Under the pieces are notes generated by a model. That model did not search any database. It saw nothing but the letters and a program-made list of their open reading frames with translations, and was not told the origin of the DNA. A stretch of DNA of 64,000 nt, taken from positions 21,365 through 85,364 of IMG/VR virus record IMGVR_UViG_3300010883_027406; one strand, written 5' to 3'. The translations under genes and the position numbers were made by a program. Positions 9,271 through 16,345 of this stretch are shown here, one piece after another (the stretch's first letter is position 1; each line of letters begins with the position of its first letter). The stretch comes from a virus.

Positions 9271-9761
9271 TGAAAATAGTGCTAACAGGCGGTACTTTTT
9301 GCAAATCATATTGCCCTCATCAAGGCTCCATGATATTTGATCGTGACAAGGCTCTGGCTGCATTTTATGATATTGTCAAATTTGTTAGATTCATTAATAA
9401 ACCAAAAATTGCTGTATGGGATTTAGTAGATTCTCGTGAAATGCAGACTTCTGATCGAGAAGATCTTTATTGTTTTTGTGAATCATTGGATGATGATAAA
9501 ATTGTTATTGTTCACGGCACAGATATGATGCAATACACGCTGGAACATTTCTCCCAGAAGAAAGATCTGTCAAAAACATTTGTTTTTACAGGATCTTGGG
9601 TTCCTTGGGCACATGACAAATCAGATGCAGTGTTTAATTTGGGCTATGCGATGGCTTGTGCTGATTATAAGAAAAAGGGCGCATACATAGCTATGAATGG
9701 ACATTGTTTTGCTGATGATGTTAAGAAAAATTGGAAAGCACTAAAGTATTATAAGGATTGA
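9270..9761 (+). CDS. Asparaginase-like N-terminal domain protein
   Basis: A 163-residue protein resembling only the N-terminal domain of type I/II L-asparaginases, which are normally about 320-340 residues with two domains. Seen here: TGGTF at the N-terminus (first catalytic Thr motif TGGT), DSREMQTSDR in place of the substrate-binding DSSxM segment, and IVHGTDMMQYT matching HGTDT with its catalytic Thr-Asp. FTGSWVPW matches the following strand. The second domain is absent. Loss of it may leave an amide- or nucleotide-binding role rather than asparagine hydrolysis. It overlaps the dnaE N-piece stop by one base. Confidence 0.75.
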   Translation: MKIVLTGGTFCKSYCPHQGSMIFDRDKALAAFYDIVKFVRFINKPKIAVWDLVDSREMQTSDREDLYCFCESLDDDKIVIVHGTDMMQYTLEHFSQKKDLSKTFVFTGSWVPWAHDKSDAVFNLGYAMACADYKKKGAYIAMNGHCFADDVKKNWKALKYYKD

Positions 9762-9765
9762 AGTT

Positions 9766-9957
9766 ATGAAAATAACAATAGAATCTCGTGGAGAGTTGCC
9801 CAATAACTGTAAGGGTTGGGTTGTTAAGATAGAAGATGGAGAATATGTGCAAGAGACGGCGTTTTCTTTGTTTGAAGAAGTATCTGCTTTTCTTGAAGAT
9901 GGTTTTTGCGTGGACGACCCTGATCGATGGATGGAAGGTTTGGCCGGTAAGCCTTAA
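9766..9957 (+). CDS. Unknown 63-residue protein
   Basis: A small acidic protein, beginning MKITIESRGELPNN and containing WMEGLAGKP at the end. No family is recognised. It follows the asparaginase-like gene after four bases and ends exactly where a converging reverse-strand gene ends, so this is a tail-to-tail junction. Confidence 0.55.
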   Translation: MKITIESRGELPNNCKGWVVKIEDGEYVQETAFSLFEEVSAFLEDGFCVDDPDRWMEGLAGKP

Positions 9958-10101
9958 TTAATTATCTTCTTTTTTAAAAGAGACTGACTCAAGCCTCTGT
10001 TTCTCGGCGTTCCATTTACACTCGTAGATCTTTTGGGGCTTGCGCCCTCCTTCCTCTTCAATCTTATCTTTTTCTTTTTTAAATGATAATATTTTAGTCA
10101 T
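9958..10101 (-). CDS. Unknown 47-residue charged protein
   Basis: A short reverse-strand ORF starting at 10101, overlapping the stop of the preceding reverse gene by eight bases (ATGACTAA). It begins MTKILSFKKEKDK and is almost entirely charged, with one Cys. No SD is visible, so translation would depend on coupling to the upstream gene. The stop abuts the stop of the converging plus-strand gene. Confidence 0.45.
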   Translation of the reverse strand: MTKILSFKKEKDKIEEEGGRKPQKIYECKWNAEKQRLESVSFKKEDN

Positions 10102-11284
10102 CAGATTTTTTAGATTTCTTCCATTCTTCATGAGTTTTGTTTTTGTGAACTGAATTGCAAGATTTGAAAGGGTGATCCTTCATCATGTCAAATTTGGACT
10201 TTCCCTTATCCTTGGATTCTTCCTTATCATCCTTGGATTCTTCCTTATCATCATCCTTGGATTCTTCCTTATCAGATTTTTTAGATTTTTTCCATTCTTC
10301 ATGAGTTTTGCCAGGATGAGCTTTCTTGCATGATTTGCCAGGATGATCCTGCATCATTTTAAAAGCATCTTTTGATTCAACGTATTTTCCGAATGCGCTT
10401 TCGTCCACGCCAGCATCCCAACTGCCAGCTTTTTGTTCGTCTTCATGATCATGATCATGATCATAATCATCATCGTGTCGGTGCCATCGTGGTGAACCAG
10501 ACCCTTGATCAATGTCATGTTTTTTTAACATTTCTACTATTTTGGGGAAATGTTCATCTAAAAGCTCTTCAATATCTTCTCTTTCTACTTCAAGGTCGGA
10601 TGCAACTTGATGAAGTATTTCTTTTGATGATTTGTGTTTGTATTCTGGGCTGTGCATAATTGACATTATTTTAGCATTCACCATGTCCCCGAATTTAGGA
10701 TCGGCAGAATGACCGTGTCCTACTGATTTTTGCTCGATGGCAAACATGCCTTTAGCGTGTTTTGAGTTGACCAGAGGAGCGTCCATGTCGTCTAGACCTG
10801 CATCTTTGTACATTTGAATGATTTGATCTGCGGTTGCCTTATCAACTTCTGAACCTTTGGGATGTTTGGCGTATATTTGTTTATCTAGCTGATTGCTGTC
10901 GTGCAACCCTTTCTCATTCTGTTGGCGTTGCGTCCTGATCAACGTCCTACCACTTCCGTCCGGGGCGGGGTTTTTTCCGCCCTGCGAAAGTTGAGCAAAA
11001 TAATTATCAGTGGAACCAAGCGATTTCGCCTGCTCGTCTAAGACATCAACTATTTTTTTTTTGGAGGAAGGAACTTCAGTATCGGGTTCCCAAACCATGT
11101 TTTTATCGCCAACGTCGCCTAAACCTTGATCACCTTTAACTTTAATTCCTTTGCCCACATAGGGAGCCTTGTGGCCTTTAGGAGCCTTTGGAATGCTGTC
11201 GTGGTAGTCTGCCTTTAGTTCTTCTCTAGGTTTGACTAGTTTGCCTTTTTTATTAACGTATTCTTTGAATGATTTAAATTTCAT
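10094..11284 (-). CDS. Phage MKxF-type protein with duplicated DHPxKSC modules, possible internal head protein
   Basis: A 396-residue hydrophilic protein. The start at 11284 is chosen because its ATG overlaps the previous gene's TGA as ATGA. It opens MKFKSFKEYVNKKG, like the other MKxF proteins here. The middle is Lys/Asp/Gly-rich and includes a His/Asp cluster (RHDDDYDHDHDHEDE) that might bind metal. The C-terminus carries two copies of a module reading MMxDHPxKSC...KTHEEWKKSKK, separated by acidic KEESKDD repeats. No enzyme family is recognised. The N-terminus and late-looking position suggest a structural or packaged protein; this is inference. Confidence 0.75.
   Translation of the reverse strand: MKFKSFKEYVNKKGKLVKPREELKADYHDSIPKAPKGHKAPYVGKGIKVKGDQGLGDVGDKNMVWEPDTEVPSSKKKIVDVLDEQAKSLGSTDNYFAQLSQGGKNPAPDGSGRTLIRTQRQQNEKGLHDSNQLDKQIYAKHPKGSEVDKATADQIIQMYKDAGLDDMDAPLVNSKHAKGMFAIEQKSVGHGHSADPKFGDMVNAKIMSIMHSPEYKHKSSKEILHQVASDLEVEREDIEELLDEHFPKIVEMLKKHDIDQGSGSPRWHRHDDDYDHDHDHEDEQKAGSWDAGVDESAFGKYVESKDAFKMMQDHPGKSCKKAHPGKTHEEWKKSKKSDKEESKDDDKEESKDDKEESKDKGKSKFDMMKDHPFKSCNSVHKNKTHEEWKKSKKSDD
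10209..10274 (-). repeat. Three copies of a 21-base repeat (KEESKDD)
   Basis: Copies at 10209-10229, 10230-10250 and 10254-10274 are identical, with a three-base insertion before the third. They lie inside the C-terminal part of the MKxF protein and encode the acidic linker between its two DHPxKSC modules. In-frame length variation by slippage is likely. Confidence 0.9.
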
Positions 11285-11463
11285 AGTTCTTCCTCTTTGG
11301 GCATTAGTAACCAAAGTAATAAGTAGATAATTGGCCCGACGCCAAAAGCCAAAAAACCTACAACAAATACAAGCCTCATTATTATAGGGTCAATTTCTAA
11401 GGATTTTGCTAGTCCTGAGCATATCCCTGCGATTACTTTATTGTTTGAATCTCTCTTAACCAT
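11281..11463 (-). CDS. PspC-domain small membrane protein
   Basis: The 60-residue protein matches the PspC domain: NKVIAGICSGLAKSLEIDP followed by a membrane segment (about residues 29-53) ending WLLMPKEEEL. PspC proteins sense or protect membrane stress in the phage-shock response; a stand-alone domain in a phage could modulate the host envelope. The stop overlaps the MKxF gene start as ATGA, so the two form an operon. A CATAAATA motif lies 20 bases upstream (11484-11491, reverse strand). Confidence 0.85.
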   Translation of the reverse strand: MVKRDSNNKVIAGICSGLAKSLEIDPIIMRLVFVVGFLAFGVGPIIYLLLWLLMPKEEEL

Positions 11464-11483
11464 ATTGGCCCTTTCGTATATAC

Positions 11484-11491
11484 TATTTATG
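11484..11491 (-). promoter_or_regulatory. CATAAATA motif, possible T4-like late promoter -10
   Basis: The reverse strand reads CATAAATAGTATATACG ahead of the PspC gene. T4-like late promoters use TATAAATA alone, without a -35 box. The spacing would give a leader of about 14 bases carrying GAAAGGG. Similar motifs lie ahead of other reverse-strand genes in this window. In AT-rich DNA such a match can be chance. Confidence 0.35.
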
Positions 11492-11523
11492 TATTAATTT
11501 CTTATTTTAAACTAAATATACAC

Positions 11524-11706
11524 ATGAAAAACATAGAAGGTTTAGACCTTAAAAAGGCTGAGACATTATTAGAAAAAGAAAACAAGGTTATTCGTGTAGC
11601 TAAGTTGGATGGCGAACCGCTCATTTTGACTTGTGACTATATGCTTGGCAGAGTTAATGTTGAAGTTGAAAACGATAAGGTTGTTTCCATAATTGGAGAA
11701 TTTTAG
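11524..11706 (+). CDS. Possible I78-type peptidase inhibitor
   Basis: The 60-residue protein ends DYMLGRVNVEVENDKVVSIIGEF (residues about 38-60), which resembles the I78 inhibitor signature DYRxxRLNVxxDxxxxI. The earlier half (ETLLEKENKVIRVAKLDGEPL) fits the family's first strand and loop. I78 proteins inhibit serine peptidases and are usually secreted, but no signal peptide is seen here. The phage also has a ClpP-like peptidase, a possible but untested target. It ends 41 bases before the tmRNA. Confidence 0.5.
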   Translation: MKNIEGLDLKKAETLLEKENKVIRVAKLDGEPLILTCDYMLGRVNVEVENDKVVSIIGEF

Positions 11707-11740
11707 TTTACAATTTTCTTTTTTGAAGTATAATTATAAT
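11707..11740 (+). promoter_or_regulatory. Promoter of the tmRNA gene
   Basis: TTTACA at 11707-11712 and TATAAT at 11729-11734 are 16 bases apart. A second TATAAT at 11735-11740 would start transcription almost exactly at the mature 5' end (11748). Either arrangement is a good bacterial sigma-70-type promoter, so host RNA polymerase could transcribe the tmRNA. Confidence 0.65.
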
Positions 11741-11747
11741 AGACTTA

Positions 11748-12103
11748 GGGCTGGAAATGGTATCGATTGGCTGTTGAGTTCTTGAGTTGCCTGTAGGAGT
11801 TGATCGGAAGGCTCCTTAAAAATCCGATTAAAAATTTAGTTGACAAAACTAATTTCGCTATGGCTGCTTAATTATAAGCAACCCAAGTTTCAAAGGTCTG
11901 CCAGTGACGTTTGACAACTTGCCGCAATACTGGCTGCGTTCAAAACAAATCAAACTACTTTTGAACTAAGATTCGTTGTTTGATAGTTGATTTAAACCTT
12001 TGTTTGTTGTGGTTTAATGATGCGAAACTCAAACATCAAACTATACAGGTAGACGCTTTTGAATAGGTAGTGCAAGACACGGGTTCGACTCCCGTCCGGT
12101 CCA
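11748..12103 (+). ncRNA. ssrA: Transfer-messenger RNA (tmRNA)
   Basis: tmRNA rescues stalled ribosomes and tags the unfinished protein for degradation. The 5' end GGGCTGG (11748-11754) pairs with CCGGTCC (12096-12102) into a seven-base acceptor stem whose third pair is G-U, the alanyl-tRNA synthetase identity signal. The T arm is ACGGG-TTCGACT-CCCGT (12079-12095). The 5' part has the D-like ATGGTATCGAT, and a tag frame follows UUUAGUU as in known tmRNAs. The length is 356 bases, usual for bacteria. Discriminator A is at 12103 and CCA is not encoded. A strong promoter precedes it and a strong terminator follows. Confidence 0.95.
11842..11871 (+). other. tmRNA tag reading frame (DKTNFAMAA)
   Basis: After UUUAGUU the frame reads GAC AAA ACU AAU UUC GCU AUG GCU GCU UAA. 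With the alanine carried by the tmRNA itself the tag would be A-DKTNFAMAA. The ending AMAA resembles the bacterial consensus ALAA recognised by ClpXP. The resume codon is set by analogy with the E. coli UAGUC-GCA context; GUU one codon earlier is a less likely choice. Confidence 0.85.
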
Positions 12104-12106
12104 CTG

Positions 12107-12140
12107 AAGCTCCCCTCGCATTGCGAGGGGAGCTTTTTTT
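12107..12140 (+). terminator. Intrinsic terminator of the tmRNA
   Basis: AAGCTCCCCTCGC (12107-12119) pairs perfectly with GCGAGGGGAGCTT (12123-12135) around a three-base loop, followed by a T run to 12140. This 13-pair GC-rich stem is the clearest terminator in the window and begins four bases after the tmRNA 3' end. Confidence 0.95.
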
Positions 12141-12186
12141 GTTATGATGTTGTTTTTTCAATTTATATGCATTAAACTTGATTTTC

Positions 12187-14688
12187 ATGGATTCTAAAGA
12201 AAAATTGATTGGTTTGTGCGCTCAATTTCTTAAAAAGAAGGGGCTTGATGATGATGCGCATAAGAACAGATTAAAAGAAGAATTAAAAGAAATTGAGATT
12301 CAAAACGAATACGATTATTTTGTAGATCTTTATGAAGAAGGAATCAAAGCTAGCAATAATGAAAATAATTTGCTTATTCCTTATCTTTTGGGCATGGTAG
12401 ATGAGTTTGATATAAATTCTAGTTATGGTTTTGTTTATGGCGATTTCCCTGATGTCGATATAGATTATCTTCCCACGGTGCGAGATTATTTAAAAAATGA
12501 ATGGGCACCGAAGTTTTTTGGAGAAGACAAGGTTTGTAATATTGGAAATTATACTACTTTTGGAATTAAGAGTGCTTTAATTGACATGGTTCGGGTGCAT
12601 TGTGGCAACAGGGAAGAGATGCTTAATATGACAACCCAGCTTGGGATTAAGGATAGTGCTGGTAATAATTTAACTTGGGAAAAAGCTTTAGAGGAAAATC
12701 CATTATTATTTAAATATTGTGAAGAGAATCCTGATATATCAATTGCCGCACAAAAAATGATTGGAAGAAATCGTGGCATGGGGATGCATGCTGGTGGTTT
12801 AATCGTGTCTAGTTCTCGGATTGACAATCTTGTCCCTCTTGTTAGGGGAAAAGATAAAACTCAAGTTTCTGCGTGGGTAGAGGGGTTGAGCGGTCAGGAC
12901 TTACAGCCTGTTGGGTTGGTGAAGTTTGATCTTTTGGTTATTACAAATAACCTTCAGGTGGCCAAGTGTTGTAAACTAATTAAAGAGCGACACGGTGTTG
13001 AACATATTAATGCCCTGCCAGGTCAGTCAGATTGGTCTGATATAGCTTATTTGAATGATCCCAAAGCGTTGGAAATGGCTAATCGTGGAGATCTTAAATG
13101 TGTTTTTCAATTTGATAGTGATGGAATTCGTCAACTTGCAAAAATGGGAGGCGTAACATCATTTGATGATTTGGTTGCTTATACTTCTCTCTATCGACCT
13201 GGCCCGTTGCAAGAGAAAATGCATGACACTTATACGAATAGGAAAAGAGGAATAGAAGAATATGAAATGAATCCTTTGATAGAGCCTGTTTTGGGTGTTA
13301 CTTATGGCGTAATGGTCTATCAGGAACAGATAATGCAGATGTTAAATGTGGTGGGAAATATTCCGCTTAGAGATTGTGAGATTGTTAGGAAGGCAATCTC
13401 TAAGAAGCAAGTAGAAAAATTTACTAAATATAAGGAAATGTTTGTTGAGAATGGGCAATTTAATTTAGATGAATCTAAAGAGAATGTAGAAGAGTTGTGG
13501 AAGCAAATAGAAGCATTTGCTGGTTATGGTTTTAATAAAAGCCATGCTTGTGCTTATACTTATTTGTCATCTCGTTTGTTGTGGTTAAAGGCTCATTACC
13601 CGATTGAGTTTTTTGCGTCTATTTTAAGCTGTGAGGGAAATTCGGATAAAATTAGAGAATATAAAATTGAATCATCGCAACATGGTGTAGAGGTTTGTCC
13701 TTTGGACATTAATAAGTCTAATGTTGAGTTTAGTATAGTTGATGATAAGATATTTTTTGGGATATCAAATATAAAAGGAATTGGAGAAGTTCCCGCTGCG
13801 AAAATTGCTTCCGGTGGGCCTTATAATTCGTTTAAGGAATTTCTTAATTCCTTTGGCACGGATGCGAATGTGATAAAGCCGTTTGTGTGTTTGAAAGTTT
13901 TTGAAGATGCCGAACCAGTTAAGCTTTATAAGTACTATGAGTTTTATAAGTCCCAAAGAAAGAAGATAGAGGACCGTAGGAAAAGATTTCAAAAGTCAAT
14001 GGAAAAGTATCAAGAAAAATTGCGGGATCTTTTGCCGGGTTTAGAAGAATTTGCTGTTTTCGATGACAGGTATTTTGATAAGTGGGAGGAAAAGTTTAAT
14101 GTTGATCGTTGGAAGGAATTGGACAAATTAAGAAAAAGACGTAATCGTTCTATTGTAAATTTCAATGAAAAGGAAAAGCTGGGATCAGATATTGTGGATG
14201 TTTCTGAGTTTGAAGATGAGGGATATGAAATATATGATGATGATCTTTTGGAATTGTTAAATAATGAACAGTTGGCTGAGTATAAGTTTTATGGATTTGG
14301 CTGGATTCATCCTTTGCAAAATAGTCCTGATTTTGATGGCAACAAAACGTTTGATCATTTTAGAGCGGAACATAATGTTTCTACTTGGGGCGTGGAAGTT
14401 GTAGTTGTTAAAGTAGAGCAAAAACTTTCAAAGAATAAAAAAACCAAGTATTGGTTGATAGAGGTAGAAGATGCAAATTGGGAAAGGAATAGGGTGATTT
14501 TTTGGTCGGATGATTGGGTTCGTTGGAAGGAGGATGTGCAGGTGGGGAATATTTTAAAAATGAGAATGTCAAAACCTGATCCTCCTTTTAAGAGCTACAA
14601 GTTTGACTCTCAGCCGAGACATAAAAGGCATTTAATTCCTAAAGAAAAATCTAATGACTTTAGAATACTAATGATGAACAAAGGATAA
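12187..14688 (+). CDS. dnaE: DNA polymerase III alpha subunit, C-terminal piece (catalytic palm, fingers, OB fold)
   Basis: This 833-residue protein continues the polymerase begun at 7924. FPDVDIDYLP (near residue 92) holds the two catalytic aspartates and GLVKFDLL the third. Fingers and beta-binding regions follow: FQFDSDGIRQLAKMGG, AYTSLYRPGPL, GYGFNKSHACAYTYLS, and a C-terminal OB fold (about residues 735-805). The first 85 residues are a helical segment similar to the linker in the N-piece (RLKEELKEIEIQNEYDYF against RIKEEYELISKKEFSSYF), so this is a gene with its own start and not a frameshift product. ATG 12187 is preferred over TTG 12178. No tau or clamp-loader gene is near. Confidence 0.92.
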   Translation: MDSKEKLIGLCAQFLKKKGLDDDAHKNRLKEELKEIEIQNEYDYFVDLYEEGIKASNNENNLLIPYLLGMVDEFDINSSYGFVYGDFPDVDIDYLPTVRDYLKNEWAPKFFGEDKVCNIGNYTTFGIKSALIDMVRVHCGNREEMLNMTTQLGIKDSAGNNLTWEKALEENPLLFKYCEENPDISIAAQKMIGRNRGMGMHAGGLIVSSSRIDNLVPLVRGKDKTQVSAWVEGLSGQDLQPVGLVKFDLLVITNNLQVAKCCKLIKERHGVEHINALPGQSDWSDIAYLNDPKALEMANRGDLKCVFQFDSDGIRQLAKMGGVTSFDDLVAYTSLYRPGPLQEKMHDTYTNRKRGIEEYEMNPLIEPVLGVTYGVMVYQEQIMQMLNVVGNIPLRDCEIVRKAISKKQVEKFTKYKEMFVENGQFNLDESKENVEELWKQIEAFAGYGFNKSHACAYTYLSSRLLWLKAHYPIEFFASILSCEGNSDKIREYKIESSQHGVEVCPLDINKSNVEFSIVDDKIFFGISNIKGIGEVPAAKIASGGPYNSFKEFLNSFGTDANVIKPFVCLKVFEDAEPVKLYKYYEFYKSQRKKIEDRRKRFQKSMEKYQEKLRDLLPGLEEFAVFDDRYFDKWEEKFNVDRWKELDKLRKRRNRSIVNFNEKEKLGSDIVDVSEFEDEGYEIYDDDLLELLNNEQLAEYKFYGFGWIHPLQNSPDFDGNKTFDHFRAEHNVSTWGVEVVVVKVEQKLSKNKKTKYWLIEVEDANWERNRVIFWSDDWVRWKEDVQVGNILKMRMSKPDPPFKSYKFDSQPRHKRHLIPKEKSNDFRILMMNKG

Positions 14689-14735
14689 ATGTAAACTATA
14701 TTATAAAGTGATCAATACTTATTGAGGTTTAACTT

Positions 14736-15272
14736 ATGATTGATAATGAAACAAAAGAAGAAATTGAAATAACAGAGGATAATTTTGAGGAGTATTTTTT
14801 TGATGTTCGAAAGCATGATCCTGAACGTGGTCAAATTCTAGCTAGGTATATGACCAAAGCTGAATTTATAGATGGTTTCATGAAAAGAAACGTGATTTCG
14901 CTTCTTACGACACATAAAAATGCTGGTAATACTGCGCCTCAGGTCATGAGGAAGTTAGGACTTGCTCAAGAAGAGGACTCTATTAGTATATGTCGAGAAA
15001 TAGCGGAGGATTTAATGAGTGGGATGTCTGAAGATGAGGTGGCTGAGAAGGCATACCCCTTTACGTTGGAATGTTTTTTTTATGCGGAAAAAGAGAATGT
15101 GCCCACAGATGATCCTCATTGGGACATTGTTTCTATAAATAATTTGGATGAATTTTTGGAAGAAAATGAAGTTGAATCTAGCGAAATTGTGGACGATGTG
15201 GAAATTAGAACTAAGATAGTTTTTTCAGAAGATGAGGAAAAAGATAATATCGAGGATGATTCTGATAAGTAG
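14736..15272 (+). CDS. Unknown acidic 178-residue protein
   Basis: A strongly acidic protein, especially at the C-terminus (EDEEKDNIEDDSDK). A central helical part (VMRKLGLAQEEDSISICREIAEDL) could be a small binding domain. No family is recognised. AT-rich sequence with TATTATAAAG upstream may hold a promoter. It follows the polymerase piece after 47 bases. Confidence 0.6.
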   Translation: MIDNETKEEIEITEDNFEEYFFDVRKHDPERGQILARYMTKAEFIDGFMKRNVISLLTTHKNAGNTAPQVMRKLGLAQEEDSISICREIAEDLMSGMSEDEVAEKAYPFTLECFFYAEKENVPTDDPHWDIVSINNLDEFLEENEVESSEIVDDVEIRTKIVFSEDEEKDNIEDDSDK

Positions 15273-15355
15273 TTGTAGGAATACTATAAACAAAAAATAA
15301 GGAAACTGTTGCTTGTGCCTTTGGTAAAAATGGTCTGACAACAATATATAATTAC

Positions 15356-15958
15356 ATGAGTAATGAAAATGAAAACAACCATACGTTCGGCCACGCAGTT
15401 GGCAAATCCTTGTCCGATGAGAATTTTGGAAAGTGGTGTGACCAATGGGACAAAGCGTTAGACGATGGCTTGTTTGATGATGCTCCTAATCCCAACACTC
15501 CGTCATCTCCTCCTGATTTAAGTAGTTATGATGCTGAATCGCTGCCGGATAATAGCAAACCTGCTGATGGAGTGCTGAACGAGTCTGATGCCGAGTATTG
15601 GAAGTCAGTTTATAATCTTTCATCCAATCAAGGTGATGCACCTGATGTGATTAAAGAAGCTTCTCCCAATGCCAAGGACTTGGGCAAAAGAGCCATGGTT
15701 GTGGCTAATGAGCCTAATCCTGTTAGAATTAATACTGTTGGTAAGGATCAAAATGCTCGTTCTGATTCATCCACATCAGACGCATTCCATAAATTAAGTG
15801 AACTTAAAAAGGAACTGCATTCAATTGGCGATCAACTTGCTGAGATGGGAGATTCTAATTTGGATGTAATTTATTCAAAAATTGATAAGATTCAAAGCAA
15901 GATTGATGAGTTGAGTGATTCACTTGTTCCAAATTATGTTTCTGATTCTGAGTCTTAA
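15356..15958 (+). CDS. Unknown 200-residue protein with a coiled-coil C-terminus
   Basis: Acidic, Pro/Ser/Asp-rich and probably disordered up to residue 140, then a likely coiled coil (residues about 140-190: KLSELKKELHSIGDQLAEMG, DKIQSKIDELSDSL). No family is recognised. TATATAAT ends three bases before the ATG, so a transcript from it would have essentially no leader. The stop is followed after three bases by the nuclease-like gene. Confidence 0.6.
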   Translation: MSNENENNHTFGHAVGKSLSDENFGKWCDQWDKALDDGLFDDAPNPNTPSSPPDLSSYDAESLPDNSKPADGVLNESDAEYWKSVYNLSSNQGDAPDVIKEASPNAKDLGKRAMVVANEPNPVRINTVGKDQNARSDSSTSDAFHKLSELKKELHSIGDQLAEMGDSNLDVIYSKIDKIQSKIDELSDSLVPNYVSDSES

Positions 15959-15961
15959 ATT

Positions 15962-16345
15962 ATGAGCCGTAGATTTTTTTTGATAATTGCCAATTTGCTA
16001 TTGGCAATTTTTTTTATATTCGCTATTAATAATAGGTCTGAGGATCTAATTGTTAGCCCTTCTATACCTGAACATTATCCGATTTCTAGAATCAGGGTTA
16101 TACAAGGTCACGATTTTGATATAACTTTAAAAAATGGCGATAGGATCAGGGCCAATCTTCGTTATGCTACTGCTCCTGAGGCACAGCAAGAGGTGGTGGC
16201 ATTTTTCAATAGTTCGTTAAATCCTAATGTTGTTTTGTATGAAAAATTAGATCATATATGGATTGTAGATATTAAAGCTGTACATAGTGGTAAGGAAATG
16301 GAACTGTTAGAATGGCTCAGAGCAAAAAACTTAGTGTGGGACTGA
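15962..16345 (+). CDS. Membrane-anchored protein with a nuclease-like (SNase-type) fold, probably inactive
   Basis: Residues 5-24 are a hydrophobic signal anchor (FFLIIANLLLAIFFIFAI). The remainder (ISRIRVIQGHDFDITLKNGDRIRANLRYATAPEAQ, residues about 41-75, then a strand and a terminal helix WLRAKNLVW) follows the staphylococcal-nuclease pattern VxDGDTxxV...RLxxIDxPE...Lxxx GLV. The catalytic Asp/Arg/Glu set is not clearly kept, so a binding rather than cutting role is likely. The sequence coding its anchor contains a terminator-like hairpin. The 3' end overlaps the DHH gene by 34 bases. Confidence 0.5.
   Translation: MSRRFFLIIANLLLAIFFIFAINNRSEDLIVSPSIPEHYPISRIRVIQGHDFDITLKNGDRIRANLRYATAPEAQQEVVAFFNSSLNPNVVLYEKLDHIWIVDIKAVHSGKEMELLEWLRAKNLVWD
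15985..16015 (+). terminator. Terminator-like hairpin inside the start of the SNase-like gene
   Basis: AATTGCCAA (15985-15993) and TTGGCAATT (16001-16009) form a perfect nine-pair stem with a seven-base loop, followed by a run of T to 16015. It begins 23 bases after the ATG at 15962 and would end transcripts from the upstream gene or act as an attenuator. The same bases also code the hydrophobic anchor. Confidence 0.6.

Noticed and set aside
9240-12186. Group I intron or intein splitting dnaE
   Set aside because: The interval contains genes on both strands, a tmRNA and its terminator, and the downstream piece has its own start plus extra N-terminal sequence. No intein blocks, LAGLIDADG or intron core were seen.
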